From Alphaproteobacteria bacterium (lineage in GTDB: Bacteria; Pseudomonadota; Alphaproteobacteria; ATCC43930; CGMCC-115725): DNA of 64,000 bases. The notes beneath the pieces were generated by a model that did not search any database, was not told the origin of the DNA, and saw only the letters and a program-made list of their open reading frames with translations. How positions within the stretch are numbered: position 1 is the first letter of the stretch; the number at the start of each line of letters is the position of its first letter. Location of the stretch: the NCBI GenBank assembly GCA_030041335.1, contig JASHOB010000196.1, forward strand, positions 1 through 64,000, written 5' to 3'. Shown here piece by piece: positions 36,892 through 46,380 of this stretch. The translations under genes and the position numbers were made by a program.

Positions 36892-37626
36892 TCAGGGCAG
36901 CGGCTCGGACTTGATCGTGCCCCTATCGGGGGGCGCTGAATAGGGTGCCTCGTGGTCCGCAGGCGCCGCTTGGTTGACATCCTCCTCGGGCGGCATCGCC
37001 TGTTCCTCGCCAGGGCCATTAACGTCGGCGGCCTCGAGAACGCGCACCAACGGCGTCACCCGGCGAACGCCGGCGATGGTGCGGGCATGGCCGACCACCT
37101 TGTTGAGCTCGGGTTCGGTGCGGGCGAACCCCAGTATGTAGGTGACCCCGTCCGTGGTTTTGATCGTGTAGTTGATCGATTTGATATCGACGTCGGCAAC
37201 GAGCTCACTGCGCAGCTGCGTCGTGATCCACGTGTCGCGCGCGTCGTCGATGAAATGCGTGTCGGGGCCGACCTCCACTTCGTCGAAGACGCGCCGCACA
37301 TCCTTGACATTCTCGGCGCGCCGCACCGCTTCCTCCTTCCAGCGCCGGTCGGGAACATGGCCGGTGATCAGCACCTGGCCGTCGAACACGGTGACGTCGA
37401 GATCGTGTGCCAGCCCCTGATCGTAGGCGCCCCAGGATGCCTGGACTTCGGCCTTGATGGCGTAATCTCGGAGCTGTTGCTCCGGCGACAAGTCTTCGGC
37501 CAGCACCGAGTAGCCCGCGACGGCGCCGCCGCCGGCGGCGACAATACACCCGGACAAAGCCGTACCCGTGGCGAGCAGCGCGGCCAAGGCCGCGGCTATC
37601 GCGGCATGAGAAGCAGTTGGCGACAC
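36892..37626 (-). CDS. BON-domain lipoprotein
   Basis: A 244-residue envelope protein. GTG at 37626 with GGGAG upstream gives a signal peptide ending in the lipobox ALSGC (about residues 23-27). Two BON domains follow (about 57-125 and 130-205), the first with VTVFDGQVLITGHVPDRRWK and the second with INYTIKTTDGVTYILGFART. The architecture resembles DolP/OsmY-type proteins that bind anionic phospholipid at the outer membrane. The tail is acidic and Pro-rich. It shares its strand with gshB downstream. Confidence 0.88.
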   Translation of the reverse strand: MSPTASHAAIAAALAALLATGTALSGCIVAAGGGAVAGYSVLAEDLSPEQQLRDYAIKAEVQASWGAYDQGLAHDLDVTVFDGQVLITGHVPDRRWKEEAVRRAENVKDVRRVFDEVEVGPDTHFIDDARDTWITTQLRSELVADVDIKSINYTIKTTDGVTYILGFARTEPELNKVVGHARTIAGVRRVTPLVRVLEAADVNGPGEEQAMPPEEDVNQAAPADHEAPYSAPPDRGTIKSEPLP

Positions 37627-37881
37627 CAGTATCTCCCAGTTAAGAGCGCGCCACTGTTGGCCGAGTCGCGCTATCGCGCAAGGGCGCCGCGGGTGCTGGC
37701 CGCTGCCTCGCGCCCCGGCGCCGGCAGCAGAATGGCCGCGCCGCCAGGGAGCTCGCCCGTTCCGATGGTGGTGCCGCGCGCCCAAAGGTTGCGCTTTGGC
37801 GGCCACAGTCGCGATCGTGCTCTCGCCGGCCGAAAAAACCGCACCGGCCGCGCCACGATTGCCGGCCTCGGCGTCGCCTCC

Positions 37882-38823
37882 TTATCGAGGTCCGCGTGGC
37901 TCCCGCTTTAGCGCGAGCGCTCGCGCATAAACCTGCCGCCGCGGCAGGCCGGTGGCCGCGGCGACCATCGCTGCCGCTTCGCGGACGCTCGCATTTTGCA
38001 GCGCCGCGTTGAGCCGATCCTCGACCTCGTCGGCGTCGGCCACCGGCGCGGGCAGGGGCGGCGCCGCGACCACCACGATCTCGCCCTTCGGTTCACCGGC
38101 AGCGGCGTAATGTCGTGCGAGCGCGCGCAGACTGCCGCGCCGGACCTCCTCATGCAGCTTCGTCAATTCGCGCGCCACCGCCGCCGGCCGGTCGCCGAGA
38201 ATGTCGGCGGCGTCGCCGAGCGAAGCGACCAGCCGCGGTCCGGTCTCAAACCAGATGAGTGTGGCGGGCACCGGGCGCAACTCGGCCAGCACCGCGCGCC
38301 GCGACGCCCCTTTGGGCGGCAGGAAGCCCGCGAACAGGAACCGGTTGGGCGGTAGACCCGAGACAATCAGCGCCGTCAACACCGCCGAGGCGCCGGGTAG
38401 ACTCGTGACCGGCAAGCCTTCCGCCGCCGCCTCGCGCACCAGCCGATACCCGGGGTCGGAAATCAACGGTGTACCCGCGTCACTGACGAGGGCGATCACC
38501 TCCCCGGCCCGCAGACGCTCGAGCAGCAGCGGACGCATGCGTTCGGCATTGTGCTCGTGGTAGGGCACGAGCGGCGCGCGTATGCCGTGAAGTGTCAGCA
38601 GCTTTGCCGTGACACGCGTATCTTCGCAGGCGATGGCGTCGACGCGGCCCAAGAAGTCGCGGGCGCGCAACGTCAGATCCTGGGCGTGGCCGATCGGCAC
38701 CGCAACCAGATAGAGCCCGGGAGCGACTTTCGCCTCGGCATGTTTACTTCCCCGGATGCGCTGATTAGGCTCGGCGCGCGATCGGTTCGCGAGGGAGGTC
38801 GTCTTTGATTGCTGTTCGCTCAA
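37882..38823 (-). CDS. rsmI: 16S rRNA (cytidine-1402-2'-O)-methyltransferase
   Basis: A 313-residue SAM-dependent tetrapyrrole-methylase-fold enzyme that methylates C1402 of 16S rRNA. Homology begins at GLYLVAVPIGHAQDLTLRA (about residues 36-54), and ALVSDAGTPLISDPG and SLPGASAVLTALIVSGLP are diagnostic. The only in-frame start near the front is TTG 38823, which gives a 30-residue basic extension and overlaps the divergent LpoA-like gene by 19 bases. The C-terminal helix ends in a GLPRRQVYARAL segment. Confidence 0.94.
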   Translation of the reverse strand: MSEQQSKTTSLANRSRAEPNQRIRGSKHAEAKVAPGLYLVAVPIGHAQDLTLRARDFLGRVDAIACEDTRVTAKLLTLHGIRAPLVPYHEHNAERMRPLLLERLRAGEVIALVSDAGTPLISDPGYRLVREAAAEGLPVTSLPGASAVLTALIVSGLPPNRFLFAGFLPPKGASRRAVLAELRPVPATLIWFETGPRLVASLGDAADILGDRPAAVARELTKLHEEVRRGSLRALARHYAAAGEPKGEIVVVAAPPLPAPVADADEVEDRLNAALQNASVREAAAMVAAATGLPRRQVYARALALKREPRGPR

Positions 38824-40031
38824 TTCCTTCGCGCCCGCGCACCGTGCGGCTTGCCGTCGCCATCTTGTTCAGCGCGACGGTCGGTGCCTGCATGACGAAC
38901 GTACCGGCACCGGAGCCAATGCCGCAAGCGCAGCCGTTCGTGCCGCCACCGCCGCCGTCACCGGGCCCGGAGGCGGTGCAGCCAACGCCGCTGCCGCCCG
39001 GCAGCAAGGTGCCGGTGGCGTTGCTGCTGCCGTTGACCGGCCCGAGCGCCGCGCTCGGCCAAGGCATGCTCGACGCTGCCTTGATGGCGGTCTACGATGC
39101 CGCGGCAGATCAGGTCCGATTAATGCCCCACGATACGGGCGCTGGTCCGCGGGCCGCTGCCGATGGCGCGCGTGCCGCCATCAAAGACGGCGCGCGGCTG
39201 ATCATCGGCCCGTTGCTGGCGGCCGATGTCGAAGCGGTGAAGCCGGTCGCGCAGGCCGCGAACGTGCCGGTGCTCGCATTCTCGACCACCGCGAGCCTCG
39301 CCGGCGCCGGCGTCTATCTTCTGAGCTTCCAGCCGCGCCAAGAAATCGGAAGGATCGTTGCCTATGCTCACGGCAAGGGCATCAACCGGTTCGCGATCTT
39401 GGCGCCGCGCACGCCCTATGGCCAGCTCGCCACCGCGGCGCTGCAGGAAGCGGTGGCGGCGAACCAGTCGCAGCTGGTCGTCAGCGGCGACTATGCGCCG
39501 AACCTGTCGAGCCTCAACGACGCGGCGCAGCGCTTCGCGCAGCAAGGCACGAATTACGACGCTCTCTTGCTGCCTGATGGCGGTACCCGCCTCAAGGCGC
39601 TGGCGCCGTATCTTGCCTATTACAATATCGACACCGACAAGATTCGTCTGCTTGGCACCGGCCTTTGGGACGATGCCAGCCTGGGCAACGAGGCGACCTT
39701 GGTCCATGGCTGGTATGCGGCCCCCGACCCCGAGGGACGGCGCAGCTTCGAACGACGCTTCCGTGATGCCGAAGGCCATCCGCCACCGCGGCTGGCGACG
39801 CTCGCCTACGATGCAACGGCGCTGGCGGCGGTGTTGGCGAAGAGCCCGCAAGGGCCCGATTATTCGGTGGCGGCCCTGACCAACCCCAGCGGCTTTGTCG
39901 GTCTCGATGGCGTCTTCCGCTTGAACCGCGACGGGCTGGTCGAGCGCGGGCTTGCCGTGCTCGAGGTCGAGCGCGGCGGCGCCCGTGTGATCGACCCGGC
40001 GCCGCAAAGTTTTGTCGGGGCGACGGAATAG
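38805..40031 (+). CDS. penicillin-binding protein activator, LpoA/LppC-like lipoprotein
   Basis: A 408-residue outer-membrane lipoprotein. The start is TTG with GGGAGG at 38792-38797. The signal peptide ends in VGAC (about residues 24-27) and is followed by a Pro-rich linker. The mature part is a periplasmic-binding-protein-like fold: VALLLPLTGPSAALGQGMLD, LIIGPLLAADVEAVKPVA and FAILAPRTPYGQL. In E. coli LpoA activates PBP1A, and the alphaproteobacterial members are named by similarity. Divergent from rsmI with overlapping 5' ends. Confidence 0.88.
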   Translation: MIAVRSIPSRPRTVRLAVAILFSATVGACMTNVPAPEPMPQAQPFVPPPPPSPGPEAVQPTPLPPGSKVPVALLLPLTGPSAALGQGMLDAALMAVYDAAADQVRLMPHDTGAGPRAAADGARAAIKDGARLIIGPLLAADVEAVKPVAQAANVPVLAFSTTASLAGAGVYLLSFQPRQEIGRIVAYAHGKGINRFAILAPRTPYGQLATAALQEAVAANQSQLVVSGDYAPNLSSLNDAAQRFAQQGTNYDALLLPDGGTRLKALAPYLAYYNIDTDKIRLLGTGLWDDASLGNEATLVHGWYAAPDPEGRRSFERRFRDAEGHPPPRLATLAYDATALAAVLAKSPQGPDYSVAALTNPSGFVGLDGVFRLNRDGLVERGLAVLEVERGGARVIDPAPQSFVGATE

Positions 40032-40054
40032 CGTTGCCATCCTGAGGGCTAGAC

Positions 40055-40768
40055 ATGGCGAATTTCGTTCTAGTGCATGGCGCGTGGCATGGCGGTTGGT
40101 GCTACGCACGCCTTGCCGACTTGCTGCGCGCCAAGGGTCACCACGTTTTCGCCCCGACATTATCGGGGCTGGGGGAGCGCTCCCATCAATTCAGCGGCGC
40201 CATCAATCTCAGCACCCACATCACCGACATTCTCAACCTGATCCAGTGGGAGCGCCTCGATCGGGTCGTGCTGCTTGGCCATTCCTATGGCGGTATGGTG
40301 ATCAGCGGCGTCGCTGATCGCGCCGCAGCCCGGATTTCGGCGCTGGTCTATCTCGATGCCATGATTCCCCACGACGGTCAGTCGGTGTTCGATCTCGCGC
40401 CGCCGGAGATCGTCAAGCTGCAGATCGAGGGAGCTGCAGCAAGCGGGGGCGTCGCGGTGCCGCCGACCCCGGCACTTGCCTTCGAGGTCAACGAAAAGGA
40501 CCGCGCCTGGGTCGACGCCATGTGCACGCCGCAGCCGATTGGCTGCATGAACGAGCGGATCAGATTCACGGGCGGCGGCGTGTCCGCGGTGCCCCGCAAA
40601 ATCTACGTTCTCGCCGCCAACTGGGGTAGCGGTCGGGGCTTTCGCCGCTACTATGAACAGGTCAAGGATCAGCCGGGCTGGACGCGTTTCGAACTCGCGT
40701 GCGGCCATGATGCGATGATCGACATGCCGGAAGGTCTCGCCGCGATTCTGATCGCGAACGCGCTCTAG
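40055..40768 (+). CDS. alpha/beta hydrolase (methylesterase/hydroxynitrile-lyase-like)
   Basis: A 237-residue small alpha/beta hydrolase. The oxyanion loop is FVLVHGAWHGGWCY (about residues 4-17), the nucleophile motif LLGHSYGGMV (about 75-84) and the histidine ACGHDAMIDMPEGL (about 217-230). The arrangement is that of salicylic-acid-binding/methylesterase-type enzymes. Its substrate is unknown. It lies 23 bases after the LpoA-like gene and overlaps hemW at the 3' end by 4 bases. Confidence 0.9.
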   Translation: MANFVLVHGAWHGGWCYARLADLLRAKGHHVFAPTLSGLGERSHQFSGAINLSTHITDILNLIQWERLDRVVLLGHSYGGMVISGVADRAAARISALVYLDAMIPHDGQSVFDLAPPEIVKLQIEGAAASGGVAVPPTPALAFEVNEKDRAWVDAMCTPQPIGCMNERIRFTGGGVSAVPRKIYVLAANWGSGRGFRRYYEQVKDQPGWTRFELACGHDAMIDMPEGLAAILIANAL

Positions 40769-41913
40769 GCGAGCAAGCGCTCCAAGACCGCGTTGAGACG
40801 CTGGCGGCCGGCGGCGGTGGCGCGCAGGCCCGCGCTGTCCAACTCCAGGAAACCGCCGCCGACCAGGGCGTCGAGCCGGTCGCGCGCGAAGGCCGTCTCG
40901 ATCTCGTCGCCTGTCTCGGTGCGAAAGTCGTGGCGCGACAGGCCGGCGGCGAGGCGCAGCCCCATCATCGTCATTTCGTTGCGCCGCTCCGCGGCCGTGA
41001 GCGCCGCGCGCGCCACGCTACCCCGTGCATCGCGCTCGACGGCGCCGAGCCAGGTCTCGGGGACGCGGTGGTTGGCGATGGCATATTTGCCGCCGTCAAT
41101 CGTGAGACGGCCATGAGCGCCAGGGCCAATGCCGAGATAATCGCGGTAACGCCAATAGGCGAGATTGTGCCGACTCTCTTGTCCGGCGCGGGCATGATTG
41201 GAAATCTCGTAGGCCGGCAAGCCGGCCGTGCCGAGCACCTGTTGTGTCGCCTCGTAAAGGGCGCCCTGCGTGTCGTCATCCAATAACTCGAAATCGCCTC
41301 GGGCGTAGGCCGTGGCGAACGCCGTGCCCGGCTCGATGGTAAGCTGATAGACGGAGAGGTGGTCGCCGGCGCGGCGTAGCGCCTCGCCCAATTCGCTGCG
41401 CCAGGCGGCGACGGTCTGGTTTGGCCGCGCGTAGATCAGGTCGAAGGAAAATCGCGCGAAATGCGCGTGCGCCAGTTCGATCGCAGCCAAGGCCTCGGCG
41501 CGATCATGCCCGCGTCCGAGAAAGCGCAGCGCCCTATCGTCGAGCGCCTGTACGCCGAGCGACAGCCGATTGACGCCAGCCGCCGCAATCTCCCGGAATC
41601 GCGCCGCCTCGGCGGAATTGGGATTGGCCTCGAGGGTGATCTCGATATCCGACGCAAAGGACCAATGCGCGGCTGCCCGCTCCAGCAGCGCCGCCACGGT
41701 GGTGGGGGCCATCAGCGATGGTGTGCCGCCGCCGATAAAGATCGAGCCGAGTTCGCGACCGCGCGTCGCCTCGGCACCGCTTGCCAACTCGCGCAGCAAC
41801 GCCGCCCGCCAGCGCGGCTCATCGATGCTCGCGCGCACATGCGAATTGAAGTCACAGTATGGGCATTTCGATTTGCAGAACGGCCAGTGGATGTAGAGCG
41901 CGAGCGATGTCAT
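40765..41913 (-). CDS. hemW: radical SAM heme chaperone HemW
   Basis: A 382-residue HemN-like radical SAM protein. The [4Fe-4S] motif is CKSKCPYC (about residues 13-20) and the SAM-binding GGGTPSL lies at about 59-65; the C-terminal HemN domain follows. HemW inserts heme into respiratory enzymes rather than oxidising coproporphyrinogen; the extra Cys (CxxxCxxCxxxC) of true HemN is replaced by Asn-Ser, consistent with HemW. ATG 41913 overlaps the rdgB stop by 4 bases, so they are coupled. Confidence 0.93.
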   Translation of the reverse strand: MTSLALYIHWPFCKSKCPYCDFNSHVRASIDEPRWRAALLRELASGAEATRGRELGSIFIGGGTPSLMAPTTVAALLERAAAHWSFASDIEITLEANPNSAEAARFREIAAAGVNRLSLGVQALDDRALRFLGRGHDRAEALAAIELAHAHFARFSFDLIYARPNQTVAAWRSELGEALRRAGDHLSVYQLTIEPGTAFATAYARGDFELLDDDTQGALYEATQQVLGTAGLPAYEISNHARAGQESRHNLAYWRYRDYLGIGPGAHGRLTIDGGKYAIANHRVPETWLGAVERDARGSVARAALTAAERRNEMTMMGLRLAAGLSRHDFRTETGDEIETAFARDRLDALVGGGFLELDSAGLRATAAGRQRLNAVLERLLA

Positions 41914-42503
41914 TGCAAGCACGCCGCCTCGAACTTCGCGAACGCGCGGGCGCGGTGGTTCAGCTCGCGCTTTTCCGCGGGCGGCATCTCGCCGAAGGTC
42001 ATGCCACGGCCCTCGGGCCGGAACATCGGGTCGTAGCCGAAGCCGTTTTTGCCACGCGGCGGCCAAACCAGGTCGCCATGAGCCTCGCCGCGAAACGTCG
42101 TCACGGCACCGTCCGGCCATGCCAGCGCCAGCACGGCGACGAAATAAGCGCGGCGGTCAAGTTTCCCGGCCAACTGTTCTTCGACCTTCGCCATCGCCAC
42201 GGAAAAATCCCTGGCTGCTCCTGCCCACCGCGCCGAATAGATCCCGGGTGCGCCGTTGAGTGCCGGCACGACCAGGCCGGAATCGTCGGCGAGCGCCGGC
42301 AGGCCGCTCGCGGTCGCGGCGGCGCGTGCCTTCAATTCGGCATTGGCTTCGAAGGTCGTGCCGGTCTCCTCCGGCTCCGGAAGGCCGAGTTCGGCGGCGC
42401 CGAGCGCGGTAATGCCACGGGGAGCGACCAGCTCCGCGATCTCGCGCAACTTGCCGGGATTGTGGGTGGCGATCACCAATCGTTGGCCGAGGAGCCTATT
42501 CAA
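41910..42503 (-). CDS. rdgB: RdgB/HAM1 non-canonical purine NTP pyrophosphatase
   Basis: A 197-residue house-cleaning enzyme hydrolysing dITP/XTP to monophosphates. [10 protein letters not shown] (about residues 13-22), [20 protein letters not shown] (about 69-88) and GFGYDPMF (about 150-157) are the family motifs. It overlaps rph by 8 bases upstream and hemW by 4 bases downstream. The order rph-rdgB-hemW is a common alphaproteobacterial operon. Confidence 0.96.
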   Translation of the reverse strand: MNRLLGQRLVIATHNPGKLREIAELVAPRGITALGAAELGLPEPEETGTTFEANAELKARAAATASGLPALADDSGLVVPALNGAPGIYSARWAGAARDFSVAMAKVEEQLAGKLDRRAYFVAVLALAWPDGAVTTFRGEAHGDLVWPPRGKNGFGYDPMFRPEGRGMTFGEMPPAEKRELNHRARAFAKFEAACLQ

Positions 42504-43218
42504 GACCCAGGGCTCGGCGCTGTAGACCGTGAAGCTCCGCCGCGCCTTTGCGCGCCAGCACCAGGAGCTCGGCCAGCTCCGGCTCGGTGAAGGGCGCCCG
42601 CTCGGCGGTCGCCTGGACCTCGACGATGCCGCCTGACGCGGTCAGCACGAAATTAGCATCGGCCTCGGCGGCGGAATCCTCGGCATAATCGAGATCGAGT
42701 ATCGGCACGCCCTGATGGATGCCGCAGGACACCGCCGCGACCGCGTCAATGAGCGGCATCGCGGTGAGCAAGCCGTTCTCGATTAGCTTGCTCACCGCCT
42801 GGTGGACGGCAACATAGCTTCCGGTGATTGCCGCCGTGCGCGTTCCGCCGTCCGCCTGTATGACGTCGCAATCGATCACGATCTGGCGCTCCCCCAGCTT
42901 GGTGAGATCGGCGACGGCGCGGAGGCTGCGACCGATAAGGCGCTGGATTTCCTGGGTCCGGCCCGATTGCCTGCCGCGCGCCGCCTCGCGGTCGCTGCGG
43001 GAATGGGTCGAGCGCGGCAACATGCCGTACTCGGCGGTGATCCAGCCACGCCCGGTATTGCGCAGGAAGGGCGGCAGCCTCTCTTCGACGCTGGCGGTGC
43101 ACAGCACATGGGTGTCCCCGAACCGGACCAGACAAGAGCCTTCAGCATGCTTACTGAAGCCCGGTTCCAGCGATACCGCACGCAGCGCGTCGACCGCGCG
43201 CCCCGATGGTCGCGCCAT
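42496..43218 (-). CDS. rph: ribonuclease PH
   Basis: A 240-residue phosphorolytic exoribonuclease trimming tRNA 3' ends. It starts [15 protein letters not shown] at 43218 and has the typical [20 protein letters not shown] followed by [16 protein letters not shown] (about residues 69-104) and [18 protein letters not shown]. Upstream in-frame extension to 43299 lacks homology. First gene of the rph-rdgB-hemW operon and divergent from hrcA. Confidence 0.97.
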   Translation of the reverse strand: MARPSGRAVDALRAVSLEPGFSKHAEGSCLVRFGDTHVLCTASVEERLPPFLRNTGRGWITAEYGMLPRSTHSRSDREAARGRQSGRTQEIQRLIGRSLRAVADLTKLGERQIVIDCDVIQADGGTRTAAITGSYVAVHQAVSKLIENGLLTAMPLIDAVAAVSCGIHQGVPILDLDYAEDSAAEADANFVLTASGGIVEVQATAERAPFTEPELAELLVLARKGAAELHGLQRRALGLE

Positions 43219-43283
43219 TCTGATGCGATCCTTTCCCTGACGGCAGAAAGTTAGTAACGGACACCGCCTCCGTCCAGTCCCGA

Positions 43284-43313
43284 GGTTGACCATCGGCATC
43301 GCCGCCCCTAAAT
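43284..43313 (+). promoter_or_regulatory. candidate heat-shock (RpoH) promoter of hrcA-grpE
   Basis: GGTTGAC (43284-43290) and CCCCTAAAT (43305-43313), 14 bases apart, resemble the -35 and -10 elements of RpoH-type promoters (CTTG... and CCCCAT-like). They lie 37 bases before the hrcA ATG. Alphaproteobacterial hrcA-grpE is often RpoH-controlled. The match is partial, and no CIRCE element was seen. Confidence 0.3.
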
Positions 43314-43349
43314 CTTGGGCGCCGTGTTTCAGGCCACATCACCAGCGTC

Positions 43350-44384
43350 ATGATTACCGAGCTGAACGACCGCAGTCGCGAAATCTTCAGGATGATCGTC
43401 GAATCATACGTCGAGACCGGCGAGCCCGTGGGCTCGCGCACGCTGTCGCGCCGCGGCCGATTCGAATTGTCGCCGGCGACCATTCGCAACGTGATGGCCG
43501 ACCTCGAAGAGGCCGGCTTGCTGTTCGCCCCGCATACCTCGGCCGGGCGACTGCCGACCGAAGCGGGTCTTAAATTATTCGTCAATGGCATCCTCGAAAT
43601 CGGCGGCTTGAGCGAAGAGGAACGGCGCGATCTCGACGGCCGTCTCGCCCCCGGGAACCGCAGCCTGCCCGACGCCTTGGAGCAGGCGACCGAGACCTTG
43701 TCCGGCCTGGCGCGCGCCGCCGGCATTGTGCTGGCGCCGAAGATCGACCGGCCGCTGAAGCATATCGAGTTCGTACCGCTGTCGCCAGGCCGCGCCCTGG
43801 TGGTGATGGTGACGGAGGACGGCCTGGTCGAGAACCGGCTGATCGAGGTACCGCTCGGCACGCCGCATTCGACCCTCATCCAGGCTGGGAATTTCCTCGG
43901 CTCTCGGCTGATCGGCCGCACCGCCGACGAGGCGCGTCACCTCATCGCCGCGGAGATCGAATCCAATCGTGCGGAGCTTGACGAGCTGACCAAAAGGCTG
44001 GTGCAAGCGGGTCTCGCGTCCTGGGCTGGCGGCAATGGCTCTCCGGCCCTGATCGTTCGCGGACAGGCGAAGCTCTTGCAGGACGTCACCGCGCTCGGTG
44101 ATCTGGAGCGGCTGCGCGTGCTCTTCGACGCGCTCGAAACCAAGGAGGCCATGGTCAAGCTTCTGGAGGCGACGCGCGACGGCGAGGGCGTTCAAATCTT
44201 TTTTGGCGCCGACAATCCGCTCTTTGGCGCCACCGGCTGCTCAATGATTGTGGCGCCCTACGGCAACAGTCGCGAACGTGTGGTTGGGGTGATCGGCGTG
44301 ATCGGCCCGACCCGCATCAACTACGCCCGCATCATCCCGCTGGTGGACTATACCGCCAAGGTGATCGGGCGACTCCTCGGATAG
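43350..44384 (+). CDS. hrcA: heat-inducible transcription repressor HrcA
   Basis: A 344-residue repressor that binds CIRCE elements and limits chaperone gene expression; GroE promotes its folding. The N-terminal winged helix contains VGSRTLSRRGRFELSPATIR and NVMADLEEAGLLFAPHTSAGR (about residues 28-69). The dimerisation/GAF-like part ends with MIVAPYGNSRERVVGVIGVI and the conserved INYARIIPLVDYTA. grpE follows after 4 bases. Confidence 0.96.
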   Translation: MITELNDRSREIFRMIVESYVETGEPVGSRTLSRRGRFELSPATIRNVMADLEEAGLLFAPHTSAGRLPTEAGLKLFVNGILEIGGLSEEERRDLDGRLAPGNRSLPDALEQATETLSGLARAAGIVLAPKIDRPLKHIEFVPLSPGRALVVMVTEDGLVENRLIEVPLGTPHSTLIQAGNFLGSRLIGRTADEARHLIAAEIESNRAELDELTKRLVQAGLASWAGGNGSPALIVRGQAKLLQDVTALGDLERLRVLFDALETKEAMVKLLEATRDGEGVQIFFGADNPLFGATGCSMIVAPYGNSRERVVGVIGVIGPTRINYARIIPLVDYTAKVIGRLLG

Positions 44385-44388
44385 GATC

Positions 44389-44913
44389 ATGCAGGACGAT
44401 AACGATATCCCTGAGGCCCCGCCCCCCGAAGCCGCCACGACCGGCCTCGAAGACAGGCTTGCCGAAGCCGAAGCCGAACTGGCTGCGACGCGCGACAAAC
44501 TGTTGCGGGCGCTGGCGGAAGCCGAAAATCTGCGCAAGCGGGCGCAACGCGAGCGCGAGGAAGCCGGCAAATACGCGGCGTCATCCTTCGCCAAGGACAT
44601 GCTCGACGTCGCCGACAATTTGCATCGCGCACTCGCGAGCGCACCCGCTGAAAGCGAATGGGACGAGTTGACGCGCAATCTGCTCGCGGGCGTGGCCGCA
44701 ACCGAACGCGAATTGCAGGCCGCGCTCGAGCGTCACGGCATTAGACGCATCGATCCCAAGGGCGAGCGTTTCGATCACAACTATCATCAGGCGATGTTCG
44801 AGGTCGACGACACCGGCCAACCTTCCGGCACCATCGTTCAGGTATTGCAGCCGGGCTACGTCATTCACGACCGGCTGCTGCGCCCGGCCTTGGTCGCGGT
44901 CGCCAAGGGTTGA
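44389..44913 (+). CDS. grpE: nucleotide exchange factor GrpE
   Basis: A 174-residue cochaperone of DnaK. An acidic N-terminus leads into a long coiled helix (about residues 20-65) with ALAEAENLRKRAQREREEAG, then the beta-domain IRRIDPKGERFDHNYHQAMF and QVLQPGYVIHDRLLRPALVA. It starts 4 bases after hrcA, an order typical of alphaproteobacteria. dnaK/dnaJ are not in the window. Confidence 0.97.
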   Translation: MQDDNDIPEAPPPEAATTGLEDRLAEAEAELAATRDKLLRALAEAENLRKRAQREREEAGKYAASSFAKDMLDVADNLHRALASAPAESEWDELTRNLLAGVAATERELQAALERHGIRRIDPKGERFDHNYHQAMFEVDDTGQPSGTIVQVLQPGYVIHDRLLRPALVAVAKG

Positions 44914-45025
44914 CGCGGCGCCGGCACCTCCTTGCAGGCGTCGCCGGCTCGGAATGCCGCCGGTCCAGTCGTGGCCGGCGCCGGCGGTCGGGCGTCGCGA
45001 CCCGGGTCAATTCTGCGCGGCTTGG

Positions 45026-45199
45026 TTATTGGCGTTCGGCCGAATGCGGATCGGCACTCTTGATCGCGCGTTCAAGGCAGGCAGGGCAGAGGCAGGTTTC
45101 GCCGCGCAACGGCAGCTGCTGCGGCATCGCTTCGCACCAGCAATCCTGACCCGGGCGACATTCGAACCGGGCGCCACAGCGTTCGCACCGCGCCGTCAT
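45026..45199 (-). CDS. cysteine-rich CWC family small protein
   Basis: A 57-residue protein with six to seven Cys: CERCGARF, DCWC and CLCPACL, forming a likely zinc-ribbon. The CWC triad and spacing fit the Cys_rich_CWC family (PF14375). Its ATG at 45197-45199 overlaps the stop of the proline iminopeptidase gene by 4 bases (45196-45199), supporting translation. Function is unknown. Confidence 0.8.
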   Translation of the reverse strand: MTARCERCGARFECRPGQDCWCEAMPQQLPLRGETCLCPACLERAIKSADPHSAERQ

Positions 45200-46143
45200 C
45201 GCTGGCGATGCTGCTCGATTGCGGCGACCAGCGCGGCGCGGATGCCCGGCTCCATCGCCGAGTGGCCGGCATCCGGCACGATGATGTAGTCGGCTTCCGG
45301 CCAGGCGCGGGCAAGCTCGTCGGCGCCTACGATCGGGCACACCATATCGTAACGGCCTTGGACGATGGTCGCCGGCAGATGGCGAATGCGGCCGACCCGC
45401 GCGACCAAGTCCTCTTCGGGCGGAATGAGATTGTGGCGGAAGTAATGCGTCTCGATGCGCGCCAGGCCCAATGCCATCCGCTCCTCGCCGAACGCGGCGA
45501 CCGTGTCGGGACTAGGAAGCAGCGTCGAGCAACTGCCTTCATAGCTGCTCCAGGCGCGGGCGGCGGCGAGATGCACCGCCGGATCGGGATCGGCGAGGCG
45601 CCGATGATAGGCGGCAAGAATGTCGCTGCGCTCATCCTCCGCCAAATGGCCCACGAAGGCGCGCCAAGCTTCCGGATAGATCGTGCGCATGCCGTAGAGG
45701 AACCAATCGATCTCCGCGCGTCGGCACAGAAAGATGCCGCGCAAAACCATCGCCCGGCACCGCTCGGGATAGGTTTCGGCATAGGCCAGCGCCAGCGTCG
45801 AGCCCCAGGAACCGCCGAACAGGAGCCAGCGCTCGATGCCGAGATACTCACGCAGCAGCTCGGTGTCGGCGACGAGGTGGGCCAGTGTGTTGTCTGTCGT
45901 CCCACCAAGGGGGGTCGAGCGGCCGGCGCCGCGCTGATCGAAAATCACGATGCGATAGCCGTCCGGATCGAAAAAACGCCGATGGGTCGCGGTCGCTCCG
46001 GCACCCGGTCCGCCATGGAGGAATACCGCAGGGATGCCATGAGGATTACCCGACTGCTCCCAATACATACTGTAGGTTCCGTCGAGCCGCAGCATGCCTG
46101 AGGCGTAGGGCTCGATCGGCGGAAACAGATCCTGACGGCTCAT
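45196..46143 (-). CDS. pip: proline iminopeptidase
   Basis: A 315-residue S33 peptidase releasing N-terminal proline. The oxyanion HGGPGAG (about residues 43-49), the DQRGAGRSTPL segment, the nucleophile GGSWGSTLALAYAE (about 110-123), the acid in VQGRYDMVCP and the histidine in PDAGHSAMEPG match Xanthomonas-type Pip, as does the length. The frame extends to 46305 without homology, and ATG 46143 fits the family. It is followed by the CWC protein gene with a 4-base overlap. Confidence 0.94.
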   Translation of the reverse strand: MSRQDLFPPIEPYASGMLRLDGTYSMYWEQSGNPHGIPAVFLHGGPGAGATATHRRFFDPDGYRIVIFDQRGAGRSTPLGGTTDNTLAHLVADTELLREYLGIERWLLFGGSWGSTLALAYAETYPERCRAMVLRGIFLCRRAEIDWFLYGMRTIYPEAWRAFVGHLAEDERSDILAAYHRRLADPDPAVHLAAARAWSSYEGSCSTLLPSPDTVAAFGEERMALGLARIETHYFRHNLIPPEEDLVARVGRIRHLPATIVQGRYDMVCPIVGADELARAWPEADYIIVPDAGHSAMEPGIRAALVAAIEQHRQR

Positions 46144-46380
46144 CGCCTCAAAGTCTAAAGCGCCGTCGCGCCGGCGCCAAGAATGAAGCGCCCGAACGGC
46201 GCCCGCGGAAATGTCATCGGGCGAGATCAAGTCGAGTGGAGCAATAGAGCGGCCGGCAACCGCGGCGCCGGACACCCGCCCGTCGCTCATCGGTGCCGAG
46301 ATCACCCAATCGAGGTTTTCTTGTCAGCCGGGTGACGCTGTGTTACCCGAGGTCAACAGCAAATCCATGGGGGAAACGCG

